DNA from: Spirochaetota bacterium
GTDB taxonomy: Bacteria > Spirochaetota > Leptospiria > Turneriellales > Turneriellaceae
DNA length: 6,056 bases
NCBI GenBank assembly: GCA_963205035.1
Contig: CAUJII010000101.1
Coordinates: 1 to 6,056 of the forward strand
Reading direction: 5' to 3'
The notes beneath the pieces are model-generated. The model did not search any database. It was not told where the DNA came from and saw nothing but the letters and a program-made list of their open reading frames with translations. The translations under genes were made by a program, and so were the position numbers. Below, piece by piece: positions 1 to 6,056 of this stretch (positions are counted from its first letter, which is position 1; every line of letters starts with the position of its first letter).

Positions 1-147
1 ACGCTACCTGCGGTTTGAACCCAAGCGTCATGTTTAGCGAAAGCTGCGAATAGTTAGTCGGGGTCTGAGCGTTAACTCGCCCGCAATTCAGAAAAAAGAC
101 TCTGAACTCCTTTACACTGTGTCCCAAACGCCGTTTCAAGCTCCACG
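1..147. other. Leader region upstream of the cco operon, no confident gene
   Basis: No gene can be called here. Two + strand frames are open from the left edge and could be the tail of an upstream gene. One ends at TAG 35-37 (tail reading RYLRFEPKRHV) and the other at TAG 51-53 (tail reading ATCGLNPSVMFSESCE). Neither tail is recognisable, and they cannot both be real. The frame of ccoI is closed upstream by TAA 73-75 and TGA 103-105. A weak -10-like TACACT lies at 113-118, but I found no convincing -35 element at the right distance. I also saw no FNR-type box (TTGAT-N4-ATCAA), although such sites often control cco operons. The operon promoter is presumably here or further left. Confidence 0.5.
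87..106 (+). repeat. Small inverted repeat in the ccoI leader
   Basis: TTCAGA (87-92) and TCTGAA (101-106) are perfect reverse complements separated by an 8-base A-rich spacer. The pair could form a short hairpin in RNA or act as a dyad binding site. The stem is only 6 bp, A/T-rich and not followed by a U tract, so it does not look like an intrinsic terminator. A second TCTGA at 64-68 could pair with the same TCAGA at 88-92, giving an alternative fold. Its position 42 bases before the ccoI start suits a regulatory site, but a chance match of this length is quite possible. Confidence 0.3.
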
Positions 148-2589
148 GTGAGGAGTGCCCAAGACATAACCCATCCGCAAGGGGCATTTTCGCTTCTTAC
201 ACCGTCAGTAAACATTTGTGCGCACTGCGGCAGCGAGCATGCCCCCATTGAGAAAAATACAAAGCATTTTTGCTGCAACGGGTGTGCGCAGGCGCACAGC
301 ATCTTGTTCGAGAACGGCATGCTCTCTTTCTATAATCTTGCAGGGAATGCTGTTTCTTCCTTAAAAGGACGCCCTGCGGCGGATTACTCCTATTGCGACA
401 CGCCGTGGTTCAGAGGGCAGTTTGTGCGTCCGTTAAGCGAGGGGCGGTATGCACTCCGCATGCAGCTTCCCGACATCCATTGCGCGGCATGCGTCTGGCT
501 TTTAGAAAAACTCCCTGAGATGGTCGAGGGAGTGCGTGGCGCGCGCATCCATTATCTCAGAAAGCGGCTCGATGTAACCGTCGACGAAAAAACTCCTGTC
601 TCGACAGTTGTGCGCGTGATCGCCGACTTGGGCTATACCCCCGATTTTGCAAGTGAGAAGGCGGCGACGAAGAAGCATTCCGACTATGACAAGTCACTTC
701 TCAAAAAAATGGCAGTCGCTGCGTTTGGTTTTGGCAATGCGATGCTTCTGAGCCTGCCCGAATATCTCTCGCAACAGGTCGAAAAAAATTTCGCGCAGGT
801 CTTTGTCGCGCTGAACGCAGGCATTGCGGTTTTTGTTTTGTTTTATGCGGCGGGGGATTTCTTCAGAAACGCGTGGCGTGCTTTGAAAAAGAAGCGGCTC
901 GTGATCGACGCACCGATTGCGTTAGGTATCACAGCGATGTTTGTACGCAGCGCTGCCGACGTTCTCACAGGTTTGAGTCCCGGCTACTTCGACACGTTTG
1001 CGGGGCTTATTTTTTTTCTGCTTCTCGGTCGCTACGTGCAGAGCCGTTCGCATGCGTGGCTCAACTTCGAGAGAGACAACGTACTCTTTTTGCCTCTCGC
1101 GGTTTGCGTTATCGAAGAATCGCAGGAAAGAGTGGCGCCCGTCCACGAACTTGTACGCGGCAGCAGAATGCGTCTGCGTTCGGGTGAAATCAATCCTACG
1201 CGAGCGCGTCTTCTTTCTTCGGAAGCGGTGGCCGATTATTCTTTTATTACCGGTGAAGCGCAACCGATAACGCTTGTCCATGGCGATATTCTGGAAACCG
1301 GAGCGAAAGTTCTGGGCGCGTCTATCGAACTCGAAGTTCTGGACACCGTCGACCCCGCGCGTCTCAACCGACTTTGGGAAAATAGCGAGGCCGAGAGCGA
1401 CGGTAGAGACCATCGGTCGGGGTTTGCCGAGCGCGTGATCCCTTGGTTTACTTTCTCTGTTCTTGCCATTTCTTTTGCTGCGCTTTTTTATTGGCTGCCG
1501 CACGATGGCGCGCGCGCGTGGAATGCTTTCTCTGCTGTGCTCATTATTACATGCCCTTGCGCTCTTGCGATGGCACGACCGTTTTCTTTATTCACGACAC
1601 AAAGCGTTCTTGCGCGGCACGGACTTTTTACGAAGTCGAGCGCGACTGTTGAGAAATTCTTTTCGCTCAAACACATCGTGTTCGACAAAACAGGAACGCT
1701 TACAAACCCTACGCGCTTCGATGTCCTTTGGCATAAGGCGGAAGAGAGCCGCGAAGACGATCTTCAAAACCTGGCTCTCTTGGCGCGCGAGTCTTCGCAT
1801 CCTTTAAGCCGCGCAGTTGCCGAATTTTCTCGCATCGGAGTGCGGCGCCGCGTCGACGATTTTATCGAAAAAGCGGGCAAAGGTGTCCGTGCACAAATTC
1901 AAGACGCACAGTATCTCTTAGGTTCGTGGGAGTGGCTCCGGGAAAACGGCGTCGTGTTCGAGAGGCTCGAAAACACCGGCGGCGACACGCTGGTTTTTGC
2001 AGCACGGGATAAATCCTACTTAGGATTTTTTTCTATAAAGAGCGCCGTGCGCCCCGGTTTAGAGTCTGCACTTCGAGAGTTGGAGAAAGATTATGCGCTC
2101 ACGCTCCTTTCGGGAGATAGCGCACGCGAAGAAGCGCGCTTTGCCGCCATTTTTTCTAAAAAAAGCGCACTTCATTTTGGCGCGACACCGGGTGCAAAAA
2201 AAGAAATTGTCGAAGCCTTGAAGGCATCGGGTGGAGTGATGATGGTCGGCGACGGCTTAAACGACGCAGAGGCTCTGAAGGCGGCAACATTGGGCGTTGC
2301 GATTACAGAGCAGCACAGCCAGTTTACTCCTGCAAGCGACGCAATTCTCTCTGCCGCGTCCATGTCCAACATGCCGCAGCTCATAGCGCAGGCAGCGCAG
2401 GCGAAGCGGACAATTACAGCGACTTATGCTCTCTCCTTTGCTTACAATCTGTTGGGTGTTTCCGTCGCGGTGACAGGAATGCTCACACCGCTTTTCTGTG
2501 CAATCCTCATGCCGTTAAGTTCACTCAGCGTTATTGCGCTTTCGTTTTCCTCGGCTTTTGTCGGCGCGTCTTTGAGGAGGCTTCGCTAA
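148..2589 (+). CDS. ccoI: Copper-exporting P1B-type ATPase CcoI (FixI-like), cbb3 oxidase assembly
   Basis: This inner-membrane ATPase exports copper for the CuB centre of cbb3 oxidase. The 813-residue product is a normal length for the long CcoI form. In order it shows an N-terminal metal-binding cluster (C24, C27, C42, C43, C46), a heavy-metal-associated domain with CAAC at 112-115, and about eight membrane segments (near 186-206, 216-236, 253-273, 283-297, 431-450, 458-480, 755-775 and 777-800). It has the actuator loop TGE 368-370 and the CPC metal site 469-471. The phosphorylation motif DKTGT (513-517), HP (551-552), the LLSGD stretch 653-657 and GDGLND 701-706 are all present, so the pump looks active. 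The FSIKSAVRPG segment near 628-637 and the MPLSSLSV ending are typical, as I recall, of the CcoI branch found in Bacteroidota. GTG 148 is the only usual start between the in-frame stop at 103 and the cysteine cluster; it lacks a clear upstream ribosome site. ccoS follows after 8 bases. Confidence 0.95.
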   Translation: MRSAQDITHPQGAFSLLTPSVNICAHCGSEHAPIEKNTKHFCCNGCAQAHSILFENGMLSFYNLAGNAVSSLKGRPAADYSYCDTPWFRGQFVRPLSEGRYALRMQLPDIHCAACVWLLEKLPEMVEGVRGARIHYLRKRLDVTVDEKTPVSTVVRVIADLGYTPDFASEKAATKKHSDYDKSLLKKMAVAAFGFGNAMLLSLPEYLSQQVEKNFAQVFVALNAGIAVFVLFYAAGDFFRNAWRALKKKRLVIDAPIALGITAMFVRSAADVLTGLSPGYFDTFAGLIFFLLLGRYVQSRSHAWLNFERDNVLFLPLAVCVIEESQERVAPVHELVRGSRMRLRSGEINPTRARLLSSEAVADYSFITGEAQPITLVHGDILETGAKVLGASIELEVLDTVDPARLNRLWENSEAESDGRDHRSGFAERVIPWFTFSVLAISFAALFYWLPHDGARAWNAFSAVLIITCPCALAMARPFSLFTTQSVLARHGLFTKSSATVEKFFSLKHIVFDKTGTLTNPTRFDVLWHKAEESREDDLQNLALLARESSHPLSRAVAEFSRIGVRRRVDDFIEKAGKGVRAQIQDAQYLLGSWEWLRENGVVFERLENTGGDTLVFAARDKSYLGFFSIKSAVRPGLESALRELEKDYALTLLSGDSAREEARFAAIFSKKSALHFGATPGAKKEIVEALKASGGVMMVGDGLNDAEALKAATLGVAITEQHSQFTPASDAILSAASMSNMPQLIAQAAQAKRTITATYALSFAYNLLGVSVAVTGMLTPLFCAILMPLSSLSVIALSFSSAFVGASLRRLR

Positions 2590-2597
2590 GAAAATTT

Positions 2598-2789
2598 ATG
2601 GAAGCGCTTTTCGTACTCTTAATTTTTAGCCTACTCTTGGGGTTGGGCTTTCTTGTGGCATTTTTCTGGGCGCACAGGAACGGACAGTTTGAAGACGCAG
2701 AGACACCCGCCCTACGCATGCTTTTTGACGCGACAGAAAAAAAACATACCACGCAATTATCACAACTGAAAAAAAAACGGAGAAACTAA
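2598..2789 (+). CDS. ccoS: cbb3 oxidase maturation protein CcoS (FixS-like)
   Basis: This is a 63-residue membrane protein needed in characterised bacteria for inserting the haem b, haem b3 and CuB cofactors into CcoN. The sequence shows the family pattern: MEAL at the N-terminus, one hydrophobic helix (about residues 4-23), then FFWAHRNGQFED (22-33), matching the usual FxWAxxxGQFDD signature with Asp replaced by Glu at 32. LFD follows at 42-44. The tail after residue 45 is basic (KKKRRN end) and encoded by A-rich DNA with runs of eight and nine A. The start ATG is 8 bases after the ccoI stop. The GAGGAGG at 2574-2580, inside the end of ccoI, is about 17 bases upstream, which is farther than usual for a ribosome site, so translation may be coupled to ccoI. 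Being placed between ccoI and ccoNO supports the call. Confidence 0.93.
   Translation: MEALFVLLIFSLLLGLGFLVAFFWAHRNGQFEDAETPALRMLFDATEKKHTTQLSQLKKKRRN
2779..2783 (+). promoter_or_regulatory. Probable ribosome binding site of ccoNO
   Basis: GGAGA lies 10 bases before ATG 2794, within the last codons of ccoS, so ribosomes finishing ccoS would sit on the ccoNO start. The ATG context AAATTTATGG is identical to that at the ccoS start. Confidence 0.5.
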
Positions 2790-2793
2790 ATTT

Positions 2794-4923
2794 ATGGCAG
2801 TCGAAACTTTTGAATACGACAACCGAATAGTCAACAAGTTCGCTTGGGCTACGGTCGTTTGGGGCGTCATTGGGATGGTGGTCGGTTTGACTATTGCAAT
2901 CCTACTCTACGTTCCCAATCTCTTAGGGCATGTTCCCGAGCTTTCGTTTGGAAGGCTAAGACCTCTCCACACCAACGCGGTGGTTTTCGCTTTTGCGGGT
3001 AACGCCATTTTCATGGGGGTCTATTATTCTCTGCAGCGTCTTCTCAAAGCGCGCATGTATTCTGACCTCTTGTCGAATATCAACTTTTGGGGGTGGCAGG
3101 CAATCATCGTCGCTGCAGTCATAACGCTTCCTTTGGGATATACCACAAGTAAAGAATATGCGGAACTCGAGTGGCCGATAGACATTGCGATAACAATCGT
3201 CTGGGTCGTCTTTGGTCTCAACATGCTCATGACGATCTTGAACCGCCGCGAGAAACATCTCTATGTCGCGATTTGGTTTTATATCGGCACGTTTGTGACG
3301 GTAGCGATGCTCCACATCGGGAACTCGCTTGCCGTGCCGGTTTCATTTCTAAAAAGCTATTCTGTTTACGCTGGCGTGCAAGACGCTTTGGTGCAGTGGT
3401 GGTATGGCCACAACGCAGTCGCGTTTTTCTTAACGACGCCTTTCTTGGGGGTGATGTATTACTTCACGCCTAAAGCGGCCAACCGCCCGGTTTATTCGTA
3501 CAAACTTTCGATTGTGCATTTTTGGTCGTTGGTCTTTATCTATATCTGGGCCGGGCCGCACCACCTTCTGTACACTTCTCTTCCCGATTGGGCGCAATCT
3601 TTAGGGACAGTCTTTTCAATCATGCTGATTGCTCCTTCGTGGGGTGGAATGATTAACGGCCTCTTAACCCTGCGCGGCGCGTGGGATAGAGTGCGCCAAG
3701 ACCCGGTTTTGAAATTCATGGTCGTGAGTTTTACAGCGTACGGCATGGCAACCTTCGAAGGGCCGATGATGTCTTTGAAAAGCGTCAGCGCGATTACACA
3801 CTACACAGACTACATCATAGGTCACGTTCACTTGGGAGCGCTTGCGTGGAACGGCGGTTTGGCCGCAGCAATGCTCTATTATATCATTCCACGGATTTAC
3901 AATCGTCCGCTTTATAGCGTGCGTATGGCGAACTTCCACTTCTGGATTGCAACCATCGGCATCGTTTTCTATGTCGTGCCGCTTTACTTAGGTGGAGTAA
4001 CACAGAGCCTCATGTGGCAACAGTTCACAAAAGAAGGTTCGCTTCTTTATCCGAACTTTTTAGACACGGTGACACAAATCGTTCCGATGTACGTCATGCG
4101 CTCCGTCGGCGGGACGATGTATCTTTTAGGTTTCGTTGTGATGGCGTATAACTTGGTGCGCACGGCACGTCTGGGCAAATTTGTTCCGGGCGAAGAAGCG
4201 AGCGCTCCTGCCCTCAAAGACCAAGTCGAACACGCGAGCGATAAACCAGTCACACGCCACCGCCTACTCGAAGGAAAGCCTTTGGCGTTTACGGCGCTTA
4301 CTCTCGTGGCTGTCATGATCGGCGGGATTATCGAGTTTGTCCCGATTGCTATGGTGCGCACAAACGTTCCGACGATTGCGAGCGTGAAGCCATACACGCC
4401 GCTTGAACTCGAAGGCCGCGACATCTACATCCGCGAGGGTTGCAATACTTGCCACTCTCAAATGATTCGTCCGTTCCGCGCAGAGACGGAACGCTATGGC
4501 GAATACTCGAAGGCGGGAGAGTTTGTTTACGACCATCCGTTCTTGTGGGGGTCGAAACGCACCGGGCCGGATCTTCACCGTGTCGGCGGTAAGTATTCGC
4601 ATGCGTGGCACTACCAGCACATGCTCGACCCCAGAAAAATTTCTCCGGGTTCGATTATGCCTGCATACCCTTGGCTTTTTACAAACGTACTCGACACGGC
4701 GACAACGCAGCGCAAGGTTCGTGCGCTTTCGTCGATTGGCGTCGACTACCCCGAAGGGTTCGACAAGAAGGCGCTCGAAGATTTGAAACAGCAGAGCGAG
4801 CAGATTGCGGCGGCGCTCAAGAAAGACGGCATGGAGATTAACTCCGACCGCGAAATTGTTTCGCTGATTGCATACCTGCAACGCCTTGGTACGGACATCA
4901 AGGCCGTCGCAGCCGCAAAATGA
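2794..4923 (+). CDS. ccoNO: Fused cbb3 cytochrome c oxidase subunits I/II, CcoN-CcoO
   Basis: This 709-residue membrane protein joins the oxygen-reducing subunit CcoN (about 1-460) to the monohaem cytochrome c subunit CcoO (about 490-709). CcoN carries the expected ligands: H59 in GRLRPLHTN and H346 for low-spin haem b, H344 for haem b3, and H206, H256 and H257 for CuB. Y250 matches the tyrosine cross-linked to a CuB histidine in C-family oxidases, and E322 in TFEGP is conserved. These positions are one below the Pseudomonas stutzeri numbering I recall. The linker (about 461-490) is hydrophilic. The CcoO half starts with one membrane helix (about 496-517). It then has the haem-c motif CNTCH (550-554), and M622 in SIMPAYPWL is the likely axial methionine. 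In unfused operons these are two genes of roughly 475 and 200 codons, so both halves are full length. The fusion fits membrane topology: the CcoN end and CcoO start are both expected in the cytoplasm. There is no internal stop or frameshift, so the fusion is real in this sequence. Confidence 0.97.
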   Translation: MAVETFEYDNRIVNKFAWATVVWGVIGMVVGLTIAILLYVPNLLGHVPELSFGRLRPLHTNAVVFAFAGNAIFMGVYYSLQRLLKARMYSDLLSNINFWGWQAIIVAAVITLPLGYTTSKEYAELEWPIDIAITIVWVVFGLNMLMTILNRREKHLYVAIWFYIGTFVTVAMLHIGNSLAVPVSFLKSYSVYAGVQDALVQWWYGHNAVAFFLTTPFLGVMYYFTPKAANRPVYSYKLSIVHFWSLVFIYIWAGPHHLLYTSLPDWAQSLGTVFSIMLIAPSWGGMINGLLTLRGAWDRVRQDPVLKFMVVSFTAYGMATFEGPMMSLKSVSAITHYTDYIIGHVHLGALAWNGGLAAAMLYYIIPRIYNRPLYSVRMANFHFWIATIGIVFYVVPLYLGGVTQSLMWQQFTKEGSLLYPNFLDTVTQIVPMYVMRSVGGTMYLLGFVVMAYNLVRTARLGKFVPGEEASAPALKDQVEHASDKPVTRHRLLEGKPLAFTALTLVAVMIGGIIEFVPIAMVRTNVPTIASVKPYTPLELEGRDIYIREGCNTCHSQMIRPFRAETERYGEYSKAGEFVYDHPFLWGSKRTGPDLHRVGGKYSHAWHYQHMLDPRKISPGSIMPAYPWLFTNVLDTATTQRKVRALSSIGVDYPEGFDKKALEDLKQQSEQIAAALKKDGMEINSDREIVSLIAYLQRLGTDIKAVAAAK

Positions 4924-4925
4924 GG
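4922..4925 (+). promoter_or_regulatory. Ribosome site of ccoQ overlapping the ccoNO stop
   Basis: GAGG overlaps the TGA stop of ccoNO (4921-4923) and sits 5 bases before ATG 4931. It supports that ATG over the in-frame ATG at 4868, which lies inside ccoNO and would add 21 residues unlike CcoQ. The arrangement suggests translational coupling. Confidence 0.5.
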
Positions 4926-4930
4926 TTTGG

Positions 4931-5113
4931 ATGGTTTCAAATACCTTAAACAACATCAACGACGTGGCGATATACCCTGTTATATCGCTCGTTCTCTTCT
5001 TCATCGTATTTACCGCGATGCTCTATTTTGTCTTTCGCGGCGGTAAGAAGAAATACGAAAAAATGGCCTCGCTTCCGTTGGACGATAGCGAGCTCAAGAA
5101 CCATAAACACTAA
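4931..5113 (+). CDS. ccoQ: cbb3 oxidase small subunit CcoQ (FixQ-like)
   Basis: This is a 60-residue single-helix membrane protein. In characterised systems CcoQ stabilises the complex, particularly the association of CcoP with CcoNO, and is not catalytic. The sequence has a short polar N-terminus, one hydrophobic helix (about 14-35), a basic stretch after it (RGGKKKYEK, 36-44) and the short motif LPLDD at 48-52, which is typical of CcoQ tails. CcoQ proteins are poorly conserved, so the call rests on size, topology, the LPLDD motif and the position between ccoNO and ccoP. The start at 4931 is chosen over ATG 4868 because the longer form would overlap ccoNO by 56 bases and a ribosome site precedes the shorter one. 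ccoP starts 11 bases after the stop. Confidence 0.85.
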   Translation: MVSNTLNNINDVAIYPVISLVLFFIVFTAMLYFVFRGGKKKYEKMASLPLDDSELKNHKH

Positions 5114-5117
5114 GGAG
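5112..5117 (+). promoter_or_regulatory. Strong ribosome binding site of ccoP
   Basis: AAGGAG is a near-consensus Shine-Dalgarno site 7 bases before ATG 5125. Its first two bases are the last two of the ccoQ TAA stop, so ending ccoQ and starting ccoP are probably coupled. Confidence 0.75.
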
Positions 5118-5124
5118 ATATTTT

Positions 5125-5703
5125 ATGGCTGAAAATCAAGACGAAAAAGATAAGCTGCTCGACCACTCTTACGATGGTATTCAAGAACTCGACAACCACA
5201 TGCCGCGCTGGTGGGTGATTGGTTTTTATGTTTCGATTGCGTTTGCATTCGTTTACATGTTCTATTATCATTTTGCCGGTGGGCCGCTGCAAATTCAAGA
5301 ATATGAAAATGAAATTGCGGCTGCGAAATCGACAAGCCAACAAGTGCAAGCGGCGCCAAGCGACCTTAAAGCGCTGACCGACAAAGCGTCGATTGCAGAA
5401 GGTGAGAAAATTTTTGTAGCGCATACTTGCTCTGCATGCCACGCGCCGACTTTGGGTGGGCTTGTTGGCCCCAACCTCACAGACGATTTTTGGATGCACG
5501 GCTGCGACTTCACAACGGTTATGGGCAACATCAAGAAAGGTTTTGCGCAAAAGGGAATGCTGCCTTATGGCAACGGCAAGCCTATGGATGAAAGCGAACT
5601 CCAAAAACTCGTGAGTTATATTTTCTCTAAGCACGGTTCAAAACCCGCAGGCGCAAAAGCAATCGACACAGCCCGCGAAGTGAAGTGTAAACCCAAAGCA
5701 TAA
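5125..5703 (+). CDS. ccoP: cbb3 oxidase subunit III CcoP, short monohaem form
   Basis: This is the membrane-anchored cytochrome c subunit that accepts electrons and hands them to CcoO. The 192 residues open with the CcoP signature DHSYDGIQELDN (13-24) followed by MPRWW (26-30). One membrane helix follows (about 29-50), then a hydrophilic spacer rich in Ala, Gln and Lys (about 57-88). A single cytochrome c domain carries CSACH at 102-106, PNLTDDFW at 116-123 and KGMLPYG at 143-149, with M145 the likely axial ligand. The well-studied CcoP proteins are about 300 residues with two haem motifs; here there is only one. The PNLTDxxW pattern resembles the first domain of dihaem CcoP, so the second domain appears absent rather than mutated. 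An AT-rich frameshift is unlikely, because the reading ends at TAA and ccoG follows 18 bases later with its own ribosome site. The tail (171-192) ends with a lone C188. Confidence 0.93.
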   Translation: MAENQDEKDKLLDHSYDGIQELDNHMPRWWVIGFYVSIAFAFVYMFYYHFAGGPLQIQEYENEIAAAKSTSQQVQAAPSDLKALTDKASIAEGEKIFVAHTCSACHAPTLGGLVGPNLTDDFWMHGCDFTTVMGNIKKGFAQKGMLPYGNGKPMDESELQKLVSYIFSKHGSKPAGAKAIDTAREVKCKPKA

Positions 5704-5710
5704 AAGAAAC

Positions 5711-5716
5711 AAGGAG
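5711..5716 (+). promoter_or_regulatory. Strong ribosome binding site of ccoG
   Basis: AAGGAG lies 5 bases before ATG 5722 in the 18-base gap after ccoP. It fixes the ccoG start and, with the ccoP site, shows that this organism uses Shine-Dalgarno initiation. Confidence 0.75.
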
Positions 5717-5721
5717 AATAA

Positions 5722-6056
5722 ATGGCAAACTACTCGGCGTCTGACCCATCACAAACTATCGAAAAAGATACAGAAGCCTACCGCGACCATATCGGTACAA
5801 TACGCCCCGACGGCAAACGCGCTTGGATCCACCCCAAGAAGCCCAAGGGACGATACACCTTATGGCGCAACATCGTTGCCGTTATTCTCCTCGCTCTTTT
5901 TTTTGGCGGGCCGTTCGTGCGCATCCACGGCCAGCCGCTGTTGCTCCTCAACATTATAGAGCGCAAGTTTATTTTGTTCGGGTTTGTTTTTTGGCCGCAA
6001 GATTTCTATCTTGTCGCATTGGGCATCTTGACTCTCATTATGACGGTCGTGCTCTT
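5722..6056 (+). CDS. ccoG: CcoG (FixG/RdxA-like) cbb3 oxidase accessory protein, 5' part only
   Basis: Only 111 complete codons are present; the gene continues past the right edge. CcoG is a polytopic membrane protein with ferredoxin-type iron-sulfur clusters, implicated in reducing Cu(II) to Cu(I) for cbb3 assembly. The visible part has the characteristic N-terminus: YRDHIGTI (20-27), GKRAWIHPKKPKG (31-43), then a first membrane helix (about 50-64). PFVRIHGQPLLLLN follows at 65-78, then ERKFILFGFVFWPQDF at 81-96 and the start of a second helix (about 97-111). These match the family closely. The cysteine motifs that bind the clusters lie beyond the window and cannot be checked. Position after ccoP and the strong ribosome site support the start. 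Confidence 0.94.
   Translation, partial: MANYSASDPSQTIEKDTEAYRDHIGTIRPDGKRAWIHPKKPKGRYTLWRNIVAVILLALFFGGPFVRIHGQPLLLLNIIERKFILFGFVFWPQDFYLVALGILTLIMTVVL

Noticed and set aside
36..45. AGC-GAAA-GCT mini-hairpin with a GNRA-like loop
   Set aside because: A 3 bp stem is expected by chance and has no U tract or conserved context.
2..53. C-terminal end of an upstream gene
   Set aside because: Two frames are open to the left edge and end at 37 and 53, but neither short tail is recognisable, so no gene is called.
922..1503. Antisense ORF of 193 codons within ccoI
   Set aside because: The product is highly basic and unrecognisable, and it sits wholly inside an intact P-type ATPase gene.
2037..2058. 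Possible loss of a key residue in CcoI, where the usual Asp before the Arg-Pro of the hinge region reads as Lys-Ser
   Set aside because: The FSIKSAVRPG form is, as I recall, normal for this CcoI branch, and all catalytic motifs (TGE, DKTGT, GDGLND) are intact.
4868..4930. N-terminal extension of CcoQ from ATG 4868
   Set aside because: The 21 extra codons overlap the end of ccoNO in another frame and do not resemble CcoQ. ATG 4931 has GAGG 5 bases upstream.
4264..5004. Long antisense ORF (246 codons) across the CcoO half and ccoQ
   Set aside because: It lies opposite strongly conserved coding sequence, its product is Arg-rich with no recognisable domain, and it has no ribosome site that I can see. 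It is a shadow of codon use on the other strand.
5110..5634. Antisense ORF of 174 codons opposite ccoP
   Set aside because: ccoP on the + strand has clear family motifs and a strong ribosome site; the antisense reading has neither.

Overview
The window holds most of one operon for a cbb3-type (C-family) haem-copper oxidase, the high-affinity terminal oxidase of microaerobic respiration, with its copper-loading and assembly factors. The order on the + strand is ccoI, ccoS, ccoNO (catalytic subunit fused to the monohaem cytochrome subunit), ccoQ, ccoP and the first 111 codons of ccoG, which runs off the right edge. Gaps between genes are only 4 to 18 bases, and no terminator-like hairpin separates them, so one transcript is likely. 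Every gene is intact within the window. The long antisense and alternative-frame ORFs are shadows of these genes.

Layout: bases 1-147 are a leader with no confident gene; it may contain the last few codons of an upstream gene and a small inverted repeat. 148-2589 is the copper-exporting P1B-type ATPase CcoI. 2598-2789 is the small membrane protein CcoS. 2794-4923 is the CcoN-CcoO fusion. 4931-5113 is the one-helix CcoQ. 5125-5703 is a short CcoP with a single haem-c motif. 5722 to the end is the N-terminus of CcoG (FixG/RdxA-like).

How they work together: CcoI exports copper across the inner membrane toward the CuB site of CcoN, and CcoS is needed for cofactor insertion. CcoN holds haem b, haem b3 and CuB and reduces oxygen. 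The CcoO domain and CcoP pass electrons from soluble or membrane cytochromes to CcoN. CcoQ stabilises the complex. CcoG is a membrane iron-sulfur protein linked to copper reduction and cbb3 assembly. CcoH is not in the window and would be expected soon after ccoG.

Organism: the CcoN-CcoO fusion, the monohaem CcoP, the roughly 800-residue CcoI with an N-terminal cysteine cluster and a YSFITGE actuator motif, and the leading ccoI-ccoS pair resemble Bacteroidota and some relatives, and perhaps Leptospira-type spirochaetes. Strong Shine-Dalgarno sites before ccoP and ccoG, and base composition near one half G+C by eye, fit Bacteroidota less well. I do not assign a phylum. I saw no mobile element, CRISPR array, RNA gene or unknown system. 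The points worth a second look concern the architecture of the oxidase and the start and leader of ccoI.
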